Source of the DNA: Brachypodius melanocephalos
Lineage: Eukaryota; Chordata; Aves; Passeriformes; Pycnonotidae
Direction of reading: 5' to 3'
Assembly: GCA_013398615.1 (NCBI GenBank)
Contig: VZSR01000028.1
Coordinates: forward strand, 5,440,860 to 5,504,859
Length of the DNA stretch: 64,000 nt
The position numbers and the translations under genes are program-made. This document shows, one piece after another, positions 26,401-38,720 of the stretch (the stretch's first letter is position 1; each line of letters begins with the position of its first letter). The notes beneath the pieces were generated by a model, which was given only the letters and a program-made list of their open reading frames with translations, searched no databases and was not told the DNA's origin.

Positions 26401-28007
26401 CAGTTCTCATCTCAAGTTGTTATTGATCAGCTATAAACACAAAGGGTGATTTTGCTCATTACAAAATAACTTTACACTAATCTTTTTTAGCTTATATTGA
26501 CAAACACTAAGTAAAAATATGAAATGGCAAGCTTTGGATCATTATGTTGCTGTTTAAATAGTGTGTGTGCACCCTTAGTGAACTCTTCTGGATGTGGTTT
26601 TCACCTTTACAAAGTTGTTCTCGAAACAGGTAGCAACAAAATTACCCCCTCATAGACACTGTATTATTGTGATAATACATGTAAAAAAAAATAGTGGAAA
26701 AGACACTTATTGCATGTTTTTTTGATTGCCTTCAGTGGTGCCTTGATACAAATGTGGAGAATGAGACAGTTACATTAGCTTGAGGGCTCACAATGTAAAT
26801 TAATCTGTGTAATGATTAGCTGGGTTCTCAGAGCAATGACAAGAGTTATTTTATAGGCTAATATTTTTAAACAAAATTATTTATAAGAAACAGACACACA
26901 GCAGAAATAAATTCTGGTGCATTATCTGTTCAAAATACTGTGTTAAACTGGTGAGGAGGGGGAAGAAAAATTAATTTGAGGGATCCAAATATTTAGATGG
27001 GAAACTCTAAAACGTGCTTGCCAGCTGCAAGCAGAACATGTGCCAGACCATTGTCAGAGCATGGGGTACCCAGGCTGGTTTGCTGGGGTTTTCCACCCCC
27101 CCTCAAGCTGCTACTCTGCCAGCTTGTAAACACAAAAGGGCTTTAGCAGTAAGACATGTTATCATTGTTAGAGCATCTAGACAATGAAAGGAAAGCAATG
27201 CTACACAAACTTTTTCTTATGTCGGGTTAATGGAGTCAGATTAAAAATTATTGTGCAGATATAAGAGGGGGGGTGGAGGATTTGAGAGTAAAAGCAAGTG
27301 TCCTAAATGTGTTCCTGTCAAGTGAAGCACCAAGAGGGGAAAGAAATCACGATTCCCTGAGTTGTTCCTCCAGCTATATGAATGACAGTGTTGGTCCATG
27401 CTCTATACTGCAGAGTTAAATTGTGGGACTAAAGTGGAGGATATGCAGGAGAAATCAATAAAACCCCTCCAGTGAGATGGGAGAGATACAAAGGCCTGGA
27501 GAGAAGCTGAGATGAGCTTGTCTTTTGGAATGCTTCATGTGTTTATTATTTACTGCTGCCATCATGGCTCTTGATGCTTTAAGGATGTTGGTGAGGATTC
27601 TTAGGCCCTCTGGACAATCCTGCAGCCTGGTACAGCAGAGGGTGATTTTTTTCCTAGAGCAAAGCACTAAGAGCACTTGAGTTTCACTGATTAGATATGT
27701 GGGCTACCATGCTTAGACAAATGGAATCAGATCAGTGTGATGTCTTCCTTGCTCTTTGCTTCTGGTAGGCAGCACCTTCTCCATCAAAATAAGTCATGGG
27801 TTTGGAAGAAAATTACTTATTCTAAACTCTGTTGAAGTTCAGACACTTTTTACAGGAATCCTTCACTGGAGAAAAGTCCTCTGCCTTTAAATTTTATCCT
27901 GTTCCTCTCTTCCTTCCTTTGTATCAAACTATACAAAGGTGGAATACTTTGGAAAAAATGAAAGATTTCCCAGAACAAGGAAAAGCAAACCAGCATTTAT
28001 CTTTATT

Positions 28008-28067
28008 AAAAAAAAAAACAACCAACCAACAAAACAAACAAACAAACAAACCCAAACACCCCCCCCC
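28008..28067. repeat. compound low-complexity tract: poly(A), (CAAA)n, poly(C)
   Basis: A run of A is followed by 'accaaccaac', four or five CAAA units and a run of C. The change of composition along one short tract suggests repeated slippage. Confidence 0.9.
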
Positions 28068-31031
28068 ATAACTTGTTCCTTGTCTTCTCTGGAATGCTTA
28101 ATCTTAATAATGTTGACATAAGCCTTTTATATTTGAAATGAAAATTAGTTACCCTATTAGAGACCAAACTGCTATGTTCGTTGGAAGTTGCATGTGTCAA
28201 ATAAAGAAAGAAACTTTCTCTCTGGGTTGTTAGTTGTTTTCCATAACTCTAAACAAAAGGCATAAGCTTCTGTCTTTTGCTGATTTTTTTGGAAAACTTG
28301 CCCTGGTGACTACAATCATTAATTAGATTCCTATAAAAGGCACTTACATTGTTTTTAAAAAGTTGCACTTTGTTGACTTCAATTAAGCTTACATAAGCTT
28401 GTACACATGGGAACTTTGGAAAGAAAAGTGTATTTGTTAACCTGGCTATTTTTCTTCAAATTCCCATTGCACTAATCAAAATGACATTGATTTCCTCAGA
28501 TTAGAAGCCGATACCTGACACTTCTTTGTTTGAACTACTTGACTCAAAATAGCAATTGTCTTCTCATAGCCCAGGGTCTGCATCTCAACAAGTAAAAGCT
28601 CCTTTCCAAACCAGCAATCTTTCAATTACCAGTCTGGCCATCAGCAGGAAAATTTCTCTTCCAGAAGCTGATGTAGGATAAACCAATGCCTGCTGGACTG
28701 CTGGGCACTGCACACCAGTCCAGTGTCTTGAATCTGTCTTGCACTCTTTTAGTGCAGCTTTTTGCTCCATATTCCAAGGGTCATTGCATGCTTGAAATAA
28801 ATATAGCTGGATTACATTCTTTCCTGAAATACAGGGAAGCAGGGAACAGAAATCTTATATGCAAACCTTCTCCTTGCAGAGAGGAAAATTCTGTGAAAGG
28901 GTTCCCAACCTAAAGGTCCTATGCTACCTCCCTTTGATGCCATGCCAAAAAGCTGATTTTGAAATTATACGTGGGAGACTTTTGCTAGTAAATGGCCACT
29001 TGCAGCCATGCATGGCAGAGAGTTTTAATAAAGGCTGAACCAGAAGGAATGGAAGTATAGAGCAGGCTAAACAAGCCTTTCTGTTCTTTTGATAACCAGG
29101 CCAGAAAATACTCTGTTAAATAGATCTCTGAAGTACCTATCCTATAACCCAGGGTGCAGAAATAATTCCTTTTGGTACTGCTCTGCAAACTGAGAGTGCT
29201 GGATAATGTGGGAAGAAGTCATCTTGGGCAAAGAGAGAATTTGCTGGCATTGCTTGGTTTGCGTAAAGAAAGATGGCTTGGTGGGAGTACAAAGCATAAA
29301 TAATGCAGGTAAGGAACTGCCTTCACTTGAGCTGAATGAGAACTCAGAGCGATTTTCTTGAAGCCTAGGAGCTTTCCAGAAGCTCACAACCTTTCAAAAC
29401 ACTTGAACCTTTTGGAAAAACCTTTCAAAAAACCTTTTCTCTTGCACAAACAACTGAAGGTGCTCCAAGCTGATTCTTGTTTCAGCAAAAAGGGCTTCAT
29501 CTTATTCAGTTGCTGGCATGGCATTAGAAGCAATCTTCTCTTGGCATCTCATCAGCATCTAATTTCAGTTGTCTGTCTGCTCTCCTTCCGCCCAGCTCTG
29601 CACGACAGTGTTTTGTGCTGGGGGAGTTTGGGTTATCAGGATAGAGTAGGAAGCTTCTGCAGCACAAATCCACGGCAGTTACAGGGCTGGTTCAAAGTTT
29701 GCCATGTGCTGTGTTTATTTAGACATGAAACTTGCAGGAAACACAGGACTGGTGCCCCAGAGGTGCATTTTCCAATCAAAGCAGATGAATTTAGAATTGG
29801 CTATCAAACCCTTCTAGCAAAGATCTAGAATTGTTCTTTGCCAATTTCCTTCTAGTGGCCCCTTGAGAGATGCAGACAGTCTCAATGCTGCATATTAAAC
29901 TTTAATTACTGATTTCTGTTATGAGGTTGAGATAGAATTTGGACAGAGATAGCTGCATCATAGCTTGCAAGCTCCTTGTGCTGAAAAACACCCATAAAAT
30001 AAATGAAAAATGAGTCAGCAACCTCTTACCAATCTCTGTCAGTTCATGCTGCACCTTCAGCTCCACTGTAGGATGCCAGCTGGTCTTCTATTAACAGTAA
30101 ATTGTAGGCTTTTATTTATTTATAAGTGTCATTAATCCGGTAGGTTGAATGTAGTTGGCTCGCCAAAAAAGAGCATACGGGGCTTAGCATTATCTGGGCA
30201 GACACAATGGGTAGTTTATGAAAAATATCACAATGTATAACCCACAACAGCCGTGCTGTTACATGGGGTTTGAAGCATTGTGCTTATTATATCGCACAAA
30301 GGACAAGTCCAAAATCAACACTGCTTGACTGACTTCTCCTGAGGAAATACCCAATGATTTCAGGCACACTGCTTAAAATCCCACGTGCCTGACTTGGAAT
30401 CACTTTCATTTCTGTGCAAAATTAACACACAGGACTTCAGAATTATTGATAACCTTGCTGAATTAAATAAGACTGGAGATTTCTCCTGAGATGAGTGTGT
30501 ATCTCCCAGATTTGAGCAGGTATAGATGGACTTGCAGAAGTAGGTAACAGGAGAGAGTTTAATATAGGGGGGAGAAATGGCAATATTTATACCAATGTTT
30601 TAGGAAATCTGTACTGGAATTCTGTACATGTTCCAACAGAGCATAGGCAGAAGGTTTGCACTTCTATAGAATTAGGGTGATACAATATTTTCTTTCTATG
30701 ATATCTTCCTTTTGTTGTTTGTGTTATCCATCTGCTCTGGATTTGTCTAACTGTGCTATTCCCTACTTGGCTGTTCTTCTGCCTTTCTCCCAGACCTGTC
30801 TGGACTGTCATCATGTTGTGTTTGAATTCTGCACAGTATCTTTTGGCACTCAAAAATACTCTGGCATAATGAAGTCCTGGTTCTCAGTGTGGAGGTTTTT
30901 CCACATACCCAATTAGCATAATTTTTCTTCTCTTTCTGCTGCCATGTCACATTTACCGCTTATCTAAATAAATGGGATTTCAGAGGAAAATCCTGTTCTT
31001 AGAGGGGAACTCTTGACAGTCTGGCACTTAC

Positions 31032-31153
31032 TTTGTAATGCCAGGAAATGAAATAACTGCAGATTGTGGGGCTGCTTTGGGCTGGTAAAGGGCTGGTGGG
31101 CTGCAGAAACCATTTGTATATGAAGGATGGATATTATACCCTGTGCTTGGCTG
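31032..31153 (-). other. possible internal exon, 122 bp
   Basis: The minus strand has a near-ideal acceptor (a long pyrimidine tract ending 'tgtgtttttccacag') and a strong donor (AAA|GTAAGT). The acceptor is of the NAGNAG type (CAGCAG), which would allow inclusion or loss of one glutamine. The frame is open across all 122 bp: 40 codons plus two bases, starting phase 0. The predicted peptide is rich in Pro, Ser, Ala and Tyr and includes 'STGYNIHPSYTNGFCSPPAL'. That composition suits a disordered segment of a regulatory protein, but I cannot name a family. The same frame is open for another 26 codons upstream to an ATG, and a second frame is open too, so openness alone is weak. The exon is phase-compatible with candidates at 33275-33509 (upstream) and 20389-20446 (downstream). 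Confidence 0.27.
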
Positions 31154-32098
31154 CTGTGGAAAAACACAAGGGAAGCTACAGGACGAGTGTGGTGCCAATG
31201 TTCTCTGTTTTAAGGCCTTTTTAAGACTCATTTTATTAGTTATCAGGGCCTGTGTGTTTGCAGGAGTGTTAAAGCAAACATGTTGTTCTAGGAGTCAAAG
31301 TGGAGAGTCATCTGTTTGCTTAGACATTTTCAAAGTCATCGTGTGAGACTGGCAAAGTTCATTAGATCACAGTGCAGTGGGTGTGATAAGGAGCAACAAG
31401 AAATAAAAATCTCATATCTCCTACAAGCAGATGCAAACAGCTGAAAGTATGGCCACAGATTTTATTTATTACATTTAAAATCTAAAACAGCCACTTCATT
31501 TTCAAGGCCCATTCCACAAGCCACTATTTCTCTTCCCCTCCTGCTTTGAATTTCTTTTATTTTAACTTTCAATGTTGCCTTCTGTTTAATGAGATGCTAG
31601 ATTGTGTGTGGTTGGGGTTTGGTTTTGTGTTGATGCTTTTTTCTGGACAAGGCTTGAGTTAATTTCTAAATTGCAGTTTGTTTAGGCTATTTCATTAATT
31701 CTTTCATATTTGTAGTATCTACATTTTTGGTGCTATGGATACTGGTATTAAACCTAGAAAAAAATTGAGAACTTTAATTGAAAGTAGATGTGAGTGCATA
31801 GTTTAAAAAAATTGACAGAATACTGCTAAAACAAATGTGTATTTTATACATGCAGCTAGTAGGTTTTCAATTTGCTAAATATGCTATATGTTTGCTTTTA
31901 ATTGTATAACCCCAAATATCACACTTGTCTTCATTAAAATTTATTAGATCACTCATGCAAAGAAATTCTTCTAAGTGTCTCCAGTAAATATTCACTCTTA
32001 TGGACTATGGAAATAATTACCTCCTTAAAGCCAAAGCTGTCATCTTTCATTATATACTAAGCAGGCAAAGTGAATTCCAATATATCTGCTGGTCTGCT

Positions 32099-32123
32099 GT
32101 TTTGTTTTGTTTTGTTTTGTTTT
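32099..32123. repeat. (GTTTT)5 microsatellite
   Basis: Five perfect GTTTT units. A similar T-rich (TTTG)n stretch lies at about 26185-26200 and (CAAA)n at 50655-50672. Confidence 0.92.
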
Positions 32124-32690
32124 ACTTTTAACTCAATACAAGTTTACTCAGTCAAAACATACCAGAAAAAGCAAGTCACCAAAATGTGTGGAGTGTTGTG
32201 CAATGGGCTGGTTTTTATTTATGTACTGGAGTGGAGGAAAGAAGCAATTCAAACCAGCAAAACACTTGTCAAGGTTGGACAGCAGACTGTCAATAGGTGA
32301 ATCATAGCACATGGAGAAGTGAGAGCTTGAGTTGTTGTCCTGTTTAGGGGACACTGACAAGCCAAAGCATCTAAAGTTCAGGAGCAGATTGAAGCACTTG
32401 CCCAGGCTGATTTTTATTCAAAAAACAATCCTAATGTGCTGTTTCCTCCTGTTCTGCTGAATTTACTCCTTTTTACTACAACCAATAGCTATCTGATAAA
32501 ATTGTTTTGGTATTTTTCTCTGAGTTTAGACCCATTTCAAATTGGCATCAGAGATTTTCTTGATCCACTCAACAGTGAAGGGGATGTACTTATACTTAAA
32601 AAGCACTGCCAGTAGTACAGGTTGTTTTTAAAACACACAATTTTTTCAAACATTTTTAATGGGGTTCTAACACCTAGAGGTCATGTTGTT

Positions 32691-32745
32691 ATGCTTATAC
32701 TAAAATAAATATGCTTACAAATAAATATGCTTATACTAAAATAAA
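32691..32745. repeat. tandem repeat, three units of about 16-20 bp
   Basis: 'atgcttatactaaaataaat' is followed by a shortened unit 'atgcttacaaataaat' and a third 'atgcttatactaaaataaaa'. The first and third are nearly identical. Confidence 0.92.
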
Positions 32746-33274
32746 AAGATGGAGTATCTTTGATAAATAGATTTGTATTACATTTGTTTATTCTAAAACG
32801 TCTGTGTCTTTTAAATTGAATTACTTGCATTTTCAGTTTCTGGAGACTTGAGCAATTTATTATTGTCATGGTCAAGAGTGACTTTACTGTTTCTTGGCAG
32901 ATTTAAGAAGAGATTTATTTTCAGGGGTTATTTTATCTGAGTCAGACTCTTTGAAACTCCTGATGGTCTATTTTGACATTTTCTCTTTTTTCTAATAAGA
33001 TAAATGGGCATAATTTGCAGTGGTTTGGTTAACAACATGGCCTTTTATTCAACTGTAGTGGTATTCAACAATTTCTCATATTTTCATAAAATGGATCTAA
33101 AATGGAACCTCAGATGTTCCTGCTAACCACAATTTTATTCCACTCTGGAGGAAAGCATGCTGTGATTTAAAAACCAGATGCATCTCACTGAACCTCTTTT
33201 ATTTGTAGTATTTGCATCTGGCAATCTAACTTGGCAGTCTGTTTATCAAAGGTAGGATTTGGTGCTTGCTTTAC

Positions 33275-33509
33275 CTGTGCCTCATTTATAGTCACAGCCA
33301 AAAGGGGAAGACTCGTTGTAACTCCAATTTCCCATTGTGGATTTGAGAAGAGATTAAAAAGTAGGAAAAATACAGGGCAGTAGTGAGAGCTTGTAGAACT
33401 ACTTGCAGGAGTAGTGAGCCATAACACATCTCTTAGGTTCTCCTTGCTCATCTGTGCTGACACCTTCAGTGGACAAACCCATGTGGGGAGTGTGTAAGAA
33501 AGTTTGTGA
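33275..33509 (-). other. possible internal exon, 235 bp
   Basis: The minus strand shows an acceptor ending 'taattgtttcag', then one base plus 78 codons without a stop, then a CAG|GTAAAG donor. The predicted peptide contains 'SAQMSKENLRDVLWLTTPAS' and a hydrophobic run 'VFFLLFNLF' that could be a weak membrane segment. No family is recognised. Ending in phase 0, it would join the candidate at 31032-31153 in frame. The acceptor's pyrimidine tract is interrupted by purines, which lowers confidence. Confidence 0.18.
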
Positions 33510-34296
33510 CTGAAACAATTACACTGATTTTTTTTATTATTTTTTTTTTAATTTATGAAGTAATCATGGGAAGCCCAATGTAACCATGATATTATGAGAC
33601 CATGTGATGCTAAAGCAACAAAAGTAATCTTCTGGCTGGATACAAAGAGATTAAAGTAAAACCAGCTTTTTTTCCTAATGTCGTTGTGTTGGATTTTCAC
33701 TGAATGTTCATATTTATAAGAAAATCTGGCTACATCTATGTAGGAGATACCACGCATAATTCTTATTGCTACATTTGCCTATTCAAGGAACACCAAAGAA
33801 GGAGAGCACATCTTTTCTTCTGTGGGATCTCTTATGTGAAAGAAAAGACTTCATGAGGCAGGACAAGCCCAACCAACATTTGCTCCATGAGTCTTGCACT
33901 ATGCCCTGAAGTTGATGAGACTATTAACATTAATTATTCATGTGCTGACAAAGGCTGCTTTAGGAGAATGAAGACTAAAAAGCTGAAATAGAGAAAACTG
34001 GATGCATAGGAGGGCCTGGAGAATGGAATATCTTTCAATATTTTTCCTCATTAGTTTGGTTCATTTCCCACAGGGATAGCAACACAAGTCTTTGATACCA
34101 GAACTTTTCCTTAAGTGTGCCTGTAAATTCCAAGCCACATTCCCTCTGTGAGCAGTAGTCTGCCCATGAGCCTTGACCCTTTTGTCAGCTCAGTTATGCC
34201 TGCTGATAGAGGATGCCTTGGAGTCTGACAGATGGACCTCATCTGCCTAGGGCTTGGTGCAGCACAGGGAAGAACTAATTTTGGTTTTTGTGCTTG

Positions 34297-34312
34297 AAAA
34301 AAAAAAAAAAAA
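34297..34312. repeat. A16 homopolymer
   Basis: Sixteen A residues followed by 'ccaaaaaa'. Similar runs are A16 at 47009-47024, T15 at 9983-9997 and A13 at 22307-22319. No gene association is seen. Confidence 0.9.
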
Positions 34313-35221
34313 CCAAAAAAGGTGGTAAAAGCACCAGTGGAAATCAGTGACTTCCCACTGGGCTTCTGATTCCCATCTTCTCACAAAGATGCTCTGACGA
34401 GTGGGAACTTAATAAGAGGCCCCCCTCTGCAAACATGCTATAGCTAGAAATACTATTTCATTTGAACCTCAGTGAATGTTGGGGCAGGAGCAGGTAAATC
34501 AACAGACAGGATGCTCAGAGTTAGCATTTTTTAATGGGCCTGGGTCCATATAAAATTCTGATATTTGTATTTCTAAGTTCTCAGAGCTGTGAAACCAAAA
34601 TGAACCTTTTTCCGTAGATATGCCTGATGTTTATGGCTACTGGTTATCAAAAGGAGAATCACCTTTTAATAAAATATTTGTATCGGCTTTTTTATTTTTA
34701 GATATGCAGAACTTTTTTCAGACACTGCTTGTGATAGTGATACTAAGATTCTGAGCTCTTGCATTGTTCCACTTTACTTGACAGTTCACCTAAAAAAGAA
34801 CACATCTTAAAAGGTTTTTTAAACAACCAACCAAAAAAAGCTTCAAATTTTTTACAATTTTTTTTTTCTTGGATAATGCTGAAAGGGCTCAGAAACCAGA
34901 ACCCCTCCTTCACCAAGCTGATTGGTGCTCTGCATTCATAAAGATTGCGGGAAGTGAACTAAAATACCATCAGTGGTGTCAGAAAACTGTCACTTGGTTC
35001 TTAGGTATGCACAAAGTCCACAATCTTGGCAGTCCTTGTATGTGCTAGGTAGTCACATTATGCAACCAGTCATCTGTGAAAAAAAAAGCCCTTCGTCTAT
35101 TTATTAGAACAAAAATTTGCTGTAGATGGAGTCATCCAAGGGTGATCCATGAACATACATCCATTCGTTTTAGATCTGCACTCTTGTGTCAAGGAACAGT
35201 TATTTTTAAAACAGTATCTCT

Positions 35222-35600
35222 CGAGCAGATGTGTTTAAAAGGCTGTTTGATGTCACTGAAACGCAACCTGCAAGTGCAATTCGCAGTTGCAAATACAACT
35301 GGGGCTGGTTCCCGTGGCCTGGGAGTCTCTGTTCAGCACCACGAACAGCGCCCGGAGCCACGGGCAGAGCCGGAGCTGTCCCTCCCTTCATGGTCGGTAC
35401 CAGAAAGGGTGGGCACGAAGGGAATTCTGCACTCTTTAGAGGGTGGGTGTGCGTGTTCAACAGTCGCATAGATTCCTGCTGCTTCAGCCAAAAACTTGCT
35501 GAAATAATTACGGCATCGGGACAAGACTTTATTTTTATATTAGGCATATCAGAACCTCATATACGTTATTTTTCCTCCACAGAAACAAGAAGCCTGGCCG
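35222..35600. promoter_or_regulatory. CpG-bearing GC-richer patch
   Basis: About seventeen CpGs lie in 380 bp ('caccacgaacagcgcccgga', 'gccacgggcagagccggagc', 'cagtcgcatag', 'ttacggcatcggg'), well above the neighbouring DNA. Overlapping frames of 113 to 134 codons are open on both strands, reflecting fewer AT-rich stops rather than coding. Possible explanations are as for the 18.9 kb cluster; the two patches share no obvious sequence. Confidence 0.22.
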
Positions 35601-37699
35601 ACCTCTGTTCCCAAACTGTGCTAGTTAATTATTAAGATATGTTGAAACATGAACCATTGAGTTGGTCCAACAGAAATACAATTTTCTTATGCTGTACAGC
35701 TAAGCAATATTGTGAAAGCCAGACATTCAAAATGCTGAGACTTGCTGAAAAATAGTGATTTTAAAGAAACTCCCTTGTGACACACTTTTCTAATTATTCT
35801 TTTAGGTTTTTTTCAAGTTATTTTTTCAAAGCCCTCTCCGCAACCAAATTTCCACTTTTTAGAAAAAGAAACCTGGGGCTTATACTATTGTAGGGACCCT
35901 AGGACAGAAACTTTCAGACATTATGACACTCAGAATTTTAGTAGTTGGTAGAAAAGTGATTAGAAGAATGTCAGTTGTTGAAAAAGCCGTAAGTGCAGAA
36001 GTCCAAGTACAAAACTTTTTATAACAACATTACTCAGCAGGGGAAAAAATAGTGAATGCTTCTTGTTGCCACAGATAAGAAGAGGTTAAATCTCAGCTGT
36101 TTGTCTTTAGTTAACTACAGTAAAATTGTTAGTATCCTACTCTCTGTCTACGTGGTCAATGGGAAGCTCAGTTTCATTAGTTTGGTATAAAGCTGAAAGT
36201 TGAGCAAAAAAAGTACGATTTCATTGACAGAGTTCTCCTAGCAAAAGAGAAATCCTTTTCCTTCCCCTGTGAAAGGAAAACCTGGAAGAAAAGAGAAGGT
36301 ATCCAAAAGCTGTTCTGTTGGAGGAGAAAGGAGGGAAGGGGGTAGTGTGGTAAGACCAGTGATTACCTGAACCACAAATTATTCAAAGAGGGAACCATTG
36401 CCTGTTGCATGCCAGGGGTTTGTTATAGTATTCTGGTTGACTGGCTATTACTTGTGTCAGCAATCTGAATATCATAAAGTAATAAGCTTTATAGCATTAA
36501 CTTTTAAAATTTGTTTATTTTTATTTTAGAAAAGATTCCAGGGGTTTTTTTCACAGAAGTGTTTGGTCAGGCAGAAATTTGAAATAAGTAGGTGAAAGTT
36601 TGAATTTTAGCATGGCAATTTTCTGCCTCTTTTTATTGTGGATATCCTCAATTTCCATGTCTCCAACTGGAGGTAGACCAGAACAGCCAAAGCTTAGAAT
36701 TTGTTCTGCTATAAAGATGATGCACCAATGATGAAGTTCTGTGAGAACCTTTGTAAACTAGATATTCAAAGAGAGGCTTAAATGCAAATTCGGAGAATTT
36801 TGCTGTAAAGCAGAAAGCTGCTTTGTGACAGAAGGGTATTGCTGTAGTGAAAACTGTCTGTCACTATGGAAAGCGTTAGGTTTAGCTGCAACTTCCCAGC
36901 ACAATAAGTGAGGGTTCCATCTCTCCAGGGCAATGTATTTGTACAAAATAGCATAAGTTTTCATCATGCTAAGAATATGACACATTTGTGTTTGCAGGCT
37001 ACTGTAAACTTCTTTGCAATTTTTTTTTTTTCTTTTTGTAAAAGTTCAGTGCAAATCCTGTCAGAAATAACATTTAGCCCTTTTCTTTTTGTTGTGCAAA
37101 GATGCTTTTGTGACTCTCTCCTAGCTAGTTTGAGAAATAAAAGTGGATTTGCTAGATCTGAAAGCTTTCAATTAACTAAAGTGAATGCCAGAGCTCGGAG
37201 ATAAAGTTTCTTGATTTGCTTCTTGCCCATCAGCCTAGATACGTCCTAACAAAGATTTTTCTGGAAGGAAACCAAATAAAAGATTAGAGGAGAGAGAGTG
37301 GGATGGAGTTATGAACACAAAATGAGTGTATGGATTAACATTTTCAGAGGAAAAGAACACAAAGAGAGGGGATAGGAAAACAATTTTGACTGTTTGGGGT
37401 TTTTCTTCCTCCTTGTTCTTTAATATTCAGAGATAGCAAATCCATTCTGTCTTTACCCAGGCAGTGCCATGTTGCAGTAAAATTTAGTAGCAAATATTCT
37501 TTCATCTGTGTGGATATACACATGCTTTACTTGTGGAGTCATTCTAATCTCCAGTTTCTTCTATTTTGCAAAGAAAACTGTGATTTAAAGATTAGAACAT
37601 AAGTAGTTTTAATCTCGCACTTTTAAATTAAACACATTTGTTGCAACAGAAGGAATTACTGTGTTTATTAATATTGTGTGATGGAAACCAAAACAAGTT
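35601..37699. other. unique AT-rich sequence, nothing identified
   Basis: Short T-rich and A-rich tracts only. No transposon landmark, RNA gene or splice-framed segment of interest was found before the CR1 copy begins. Confidence 0.65.
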
Positions 37700-38720
37700 G
37701 TGTCATAGGTTTACAAAAAGAGGTGATCAGAAACCTCTGGAGATGGTTCAGTACAGCCTACTGTTCAAGGAAGGTCAGCAGAGCAGATTGCTCAGGATCG
37801 TATCTGGGTGTTGAACAATCTCAATGATAGAGACTCCACAGCCCCTAGGGTAAATCTGCACCATCGTTTGACCACCCTCACAGTCAAGAGGTGCTTTTTT
37901 CCTTATTGCTTCAGTGGCATGTCTTGTATTATTATGCATCCATTGCTTCTCTTTCTCATATTGGATAGCTCTGAGAAGGGTCTGACATCATCATCTTTGA
38001 TCTCCTGGGTATTTATAGACATAAGTGAGAACTTCCATGAGTCCTCTCTTCTCCAGGCTGGCCAGCCCAGCAATGTCAGCCACCCCTCATGTGCCAGATG
38101 CTCTGATCCCTTCACCTTTGTGTCCTTTTATTTGGCTCCCTGAAGCACATGCTCGTGTCTGTCTCACACTTGGAAGCCCAGAACTGGACACAGCACTCTG
38201 ATGTGTCCCACCAAGGCAGAGCAGAGAGGAAGGATCACCCACCCTGGACCTGCTGGCAGTGCTCTTCCTAATGCAGCCTAGGATGGTCTCAACCTTCAGT
38301 GCCCCAAAGATGTTTCACTGGCTCTGCTCAGCTTGCTGACCACCAGCACCTCCAGGTCTTTTTCTGCAAAGCTGCTTTCAAGACAGTTGGTGTCAAGCCT
38401 GTAGTGCTGCCTGGGGTTATTCCTTCTCAGGTGTGGGGCTTTGCATTTCCCTTTGAACTCCATTGTATTCCTGCCTGCTTGTTTCTTTAATCTGTTGAGA
38501 TGTCTTTGAATGGCACCTCAGTCATCCGCTGCATCAGTCGCTCCCGAGTTACCTTTCTGAACATTTGCTGAGAGTATTTGCTGTCCCACCATCCACCAGT
38601 GGAAATGTTAATTTGGCTTCTCTATCAGTGTCTGGGGCACAGCACTAGGGACCAGATGGAACTCGTGCTGCTGGTTACTATACTTTGGACTTGCTCTTTT
38701 GGTGGTTTCCATGTCCTGCT
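37700..38720 (-). mobile_element. CR1 LINE remnant, about 1 kb, internal and 3' region
   Basis: This is the largest transposon copy here. The plus strand reads as the reverse complement of an avian CR1 element. Landmarks in order are a 'ctgttcaaggaaggtcagca' block (37761), 'agagactccacagcccc' (37829), 'accaccctcacagt' (37871), 'cttctccaggctggccag' (38048), 'agcccagaactggacacagc' (38176), 'ctcttcctaatgcagcc' (38262) and 'cacctccaggtctttttctg' (38347). These match the stretch encoding the C-terminal part of CR1 ORF2 (endonuclease/reverse transcriptase) and the sequence after it. The coding frame is broken: no open frame spans the copy, so it is dead. It is 5'-truncated, as usual for CR1, and the terminal ATTCTATG octamers are missing or too decayed to see at the 37700 end. 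Divergence is clear but moderate, suggesting an old insertion. Both boundaries are approximate to about 30 bp. Confidence 0.87.

Larger units (their letters stand above)
19765..31031. other. unique sequence, no confirmed gene
   Basis: Besides the 20389-20446 candidate there is a short minus-strand splice-framed segment at 30030-30065, open as 'ELKVQHELTEI' before a GTAAGA donor. A GC-richer interval at 25500-25900 carries overlapping unremarkable frames. The 156-codon frame at 29358-29828 matches nothing recognisable. Low-complexity tracts are sparse. Confidence 0.6.

Noticed and set aside
29358..29828. 156-codon plus-strand frame
   Set aside because: No recognisable domain, signal peptide or exon boundaries; start context is poor.
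37903..38143. Overlapping open frames on both strands near 38 kb
   Set aside because: They lie inside the CR1 remnant and are explained by it.
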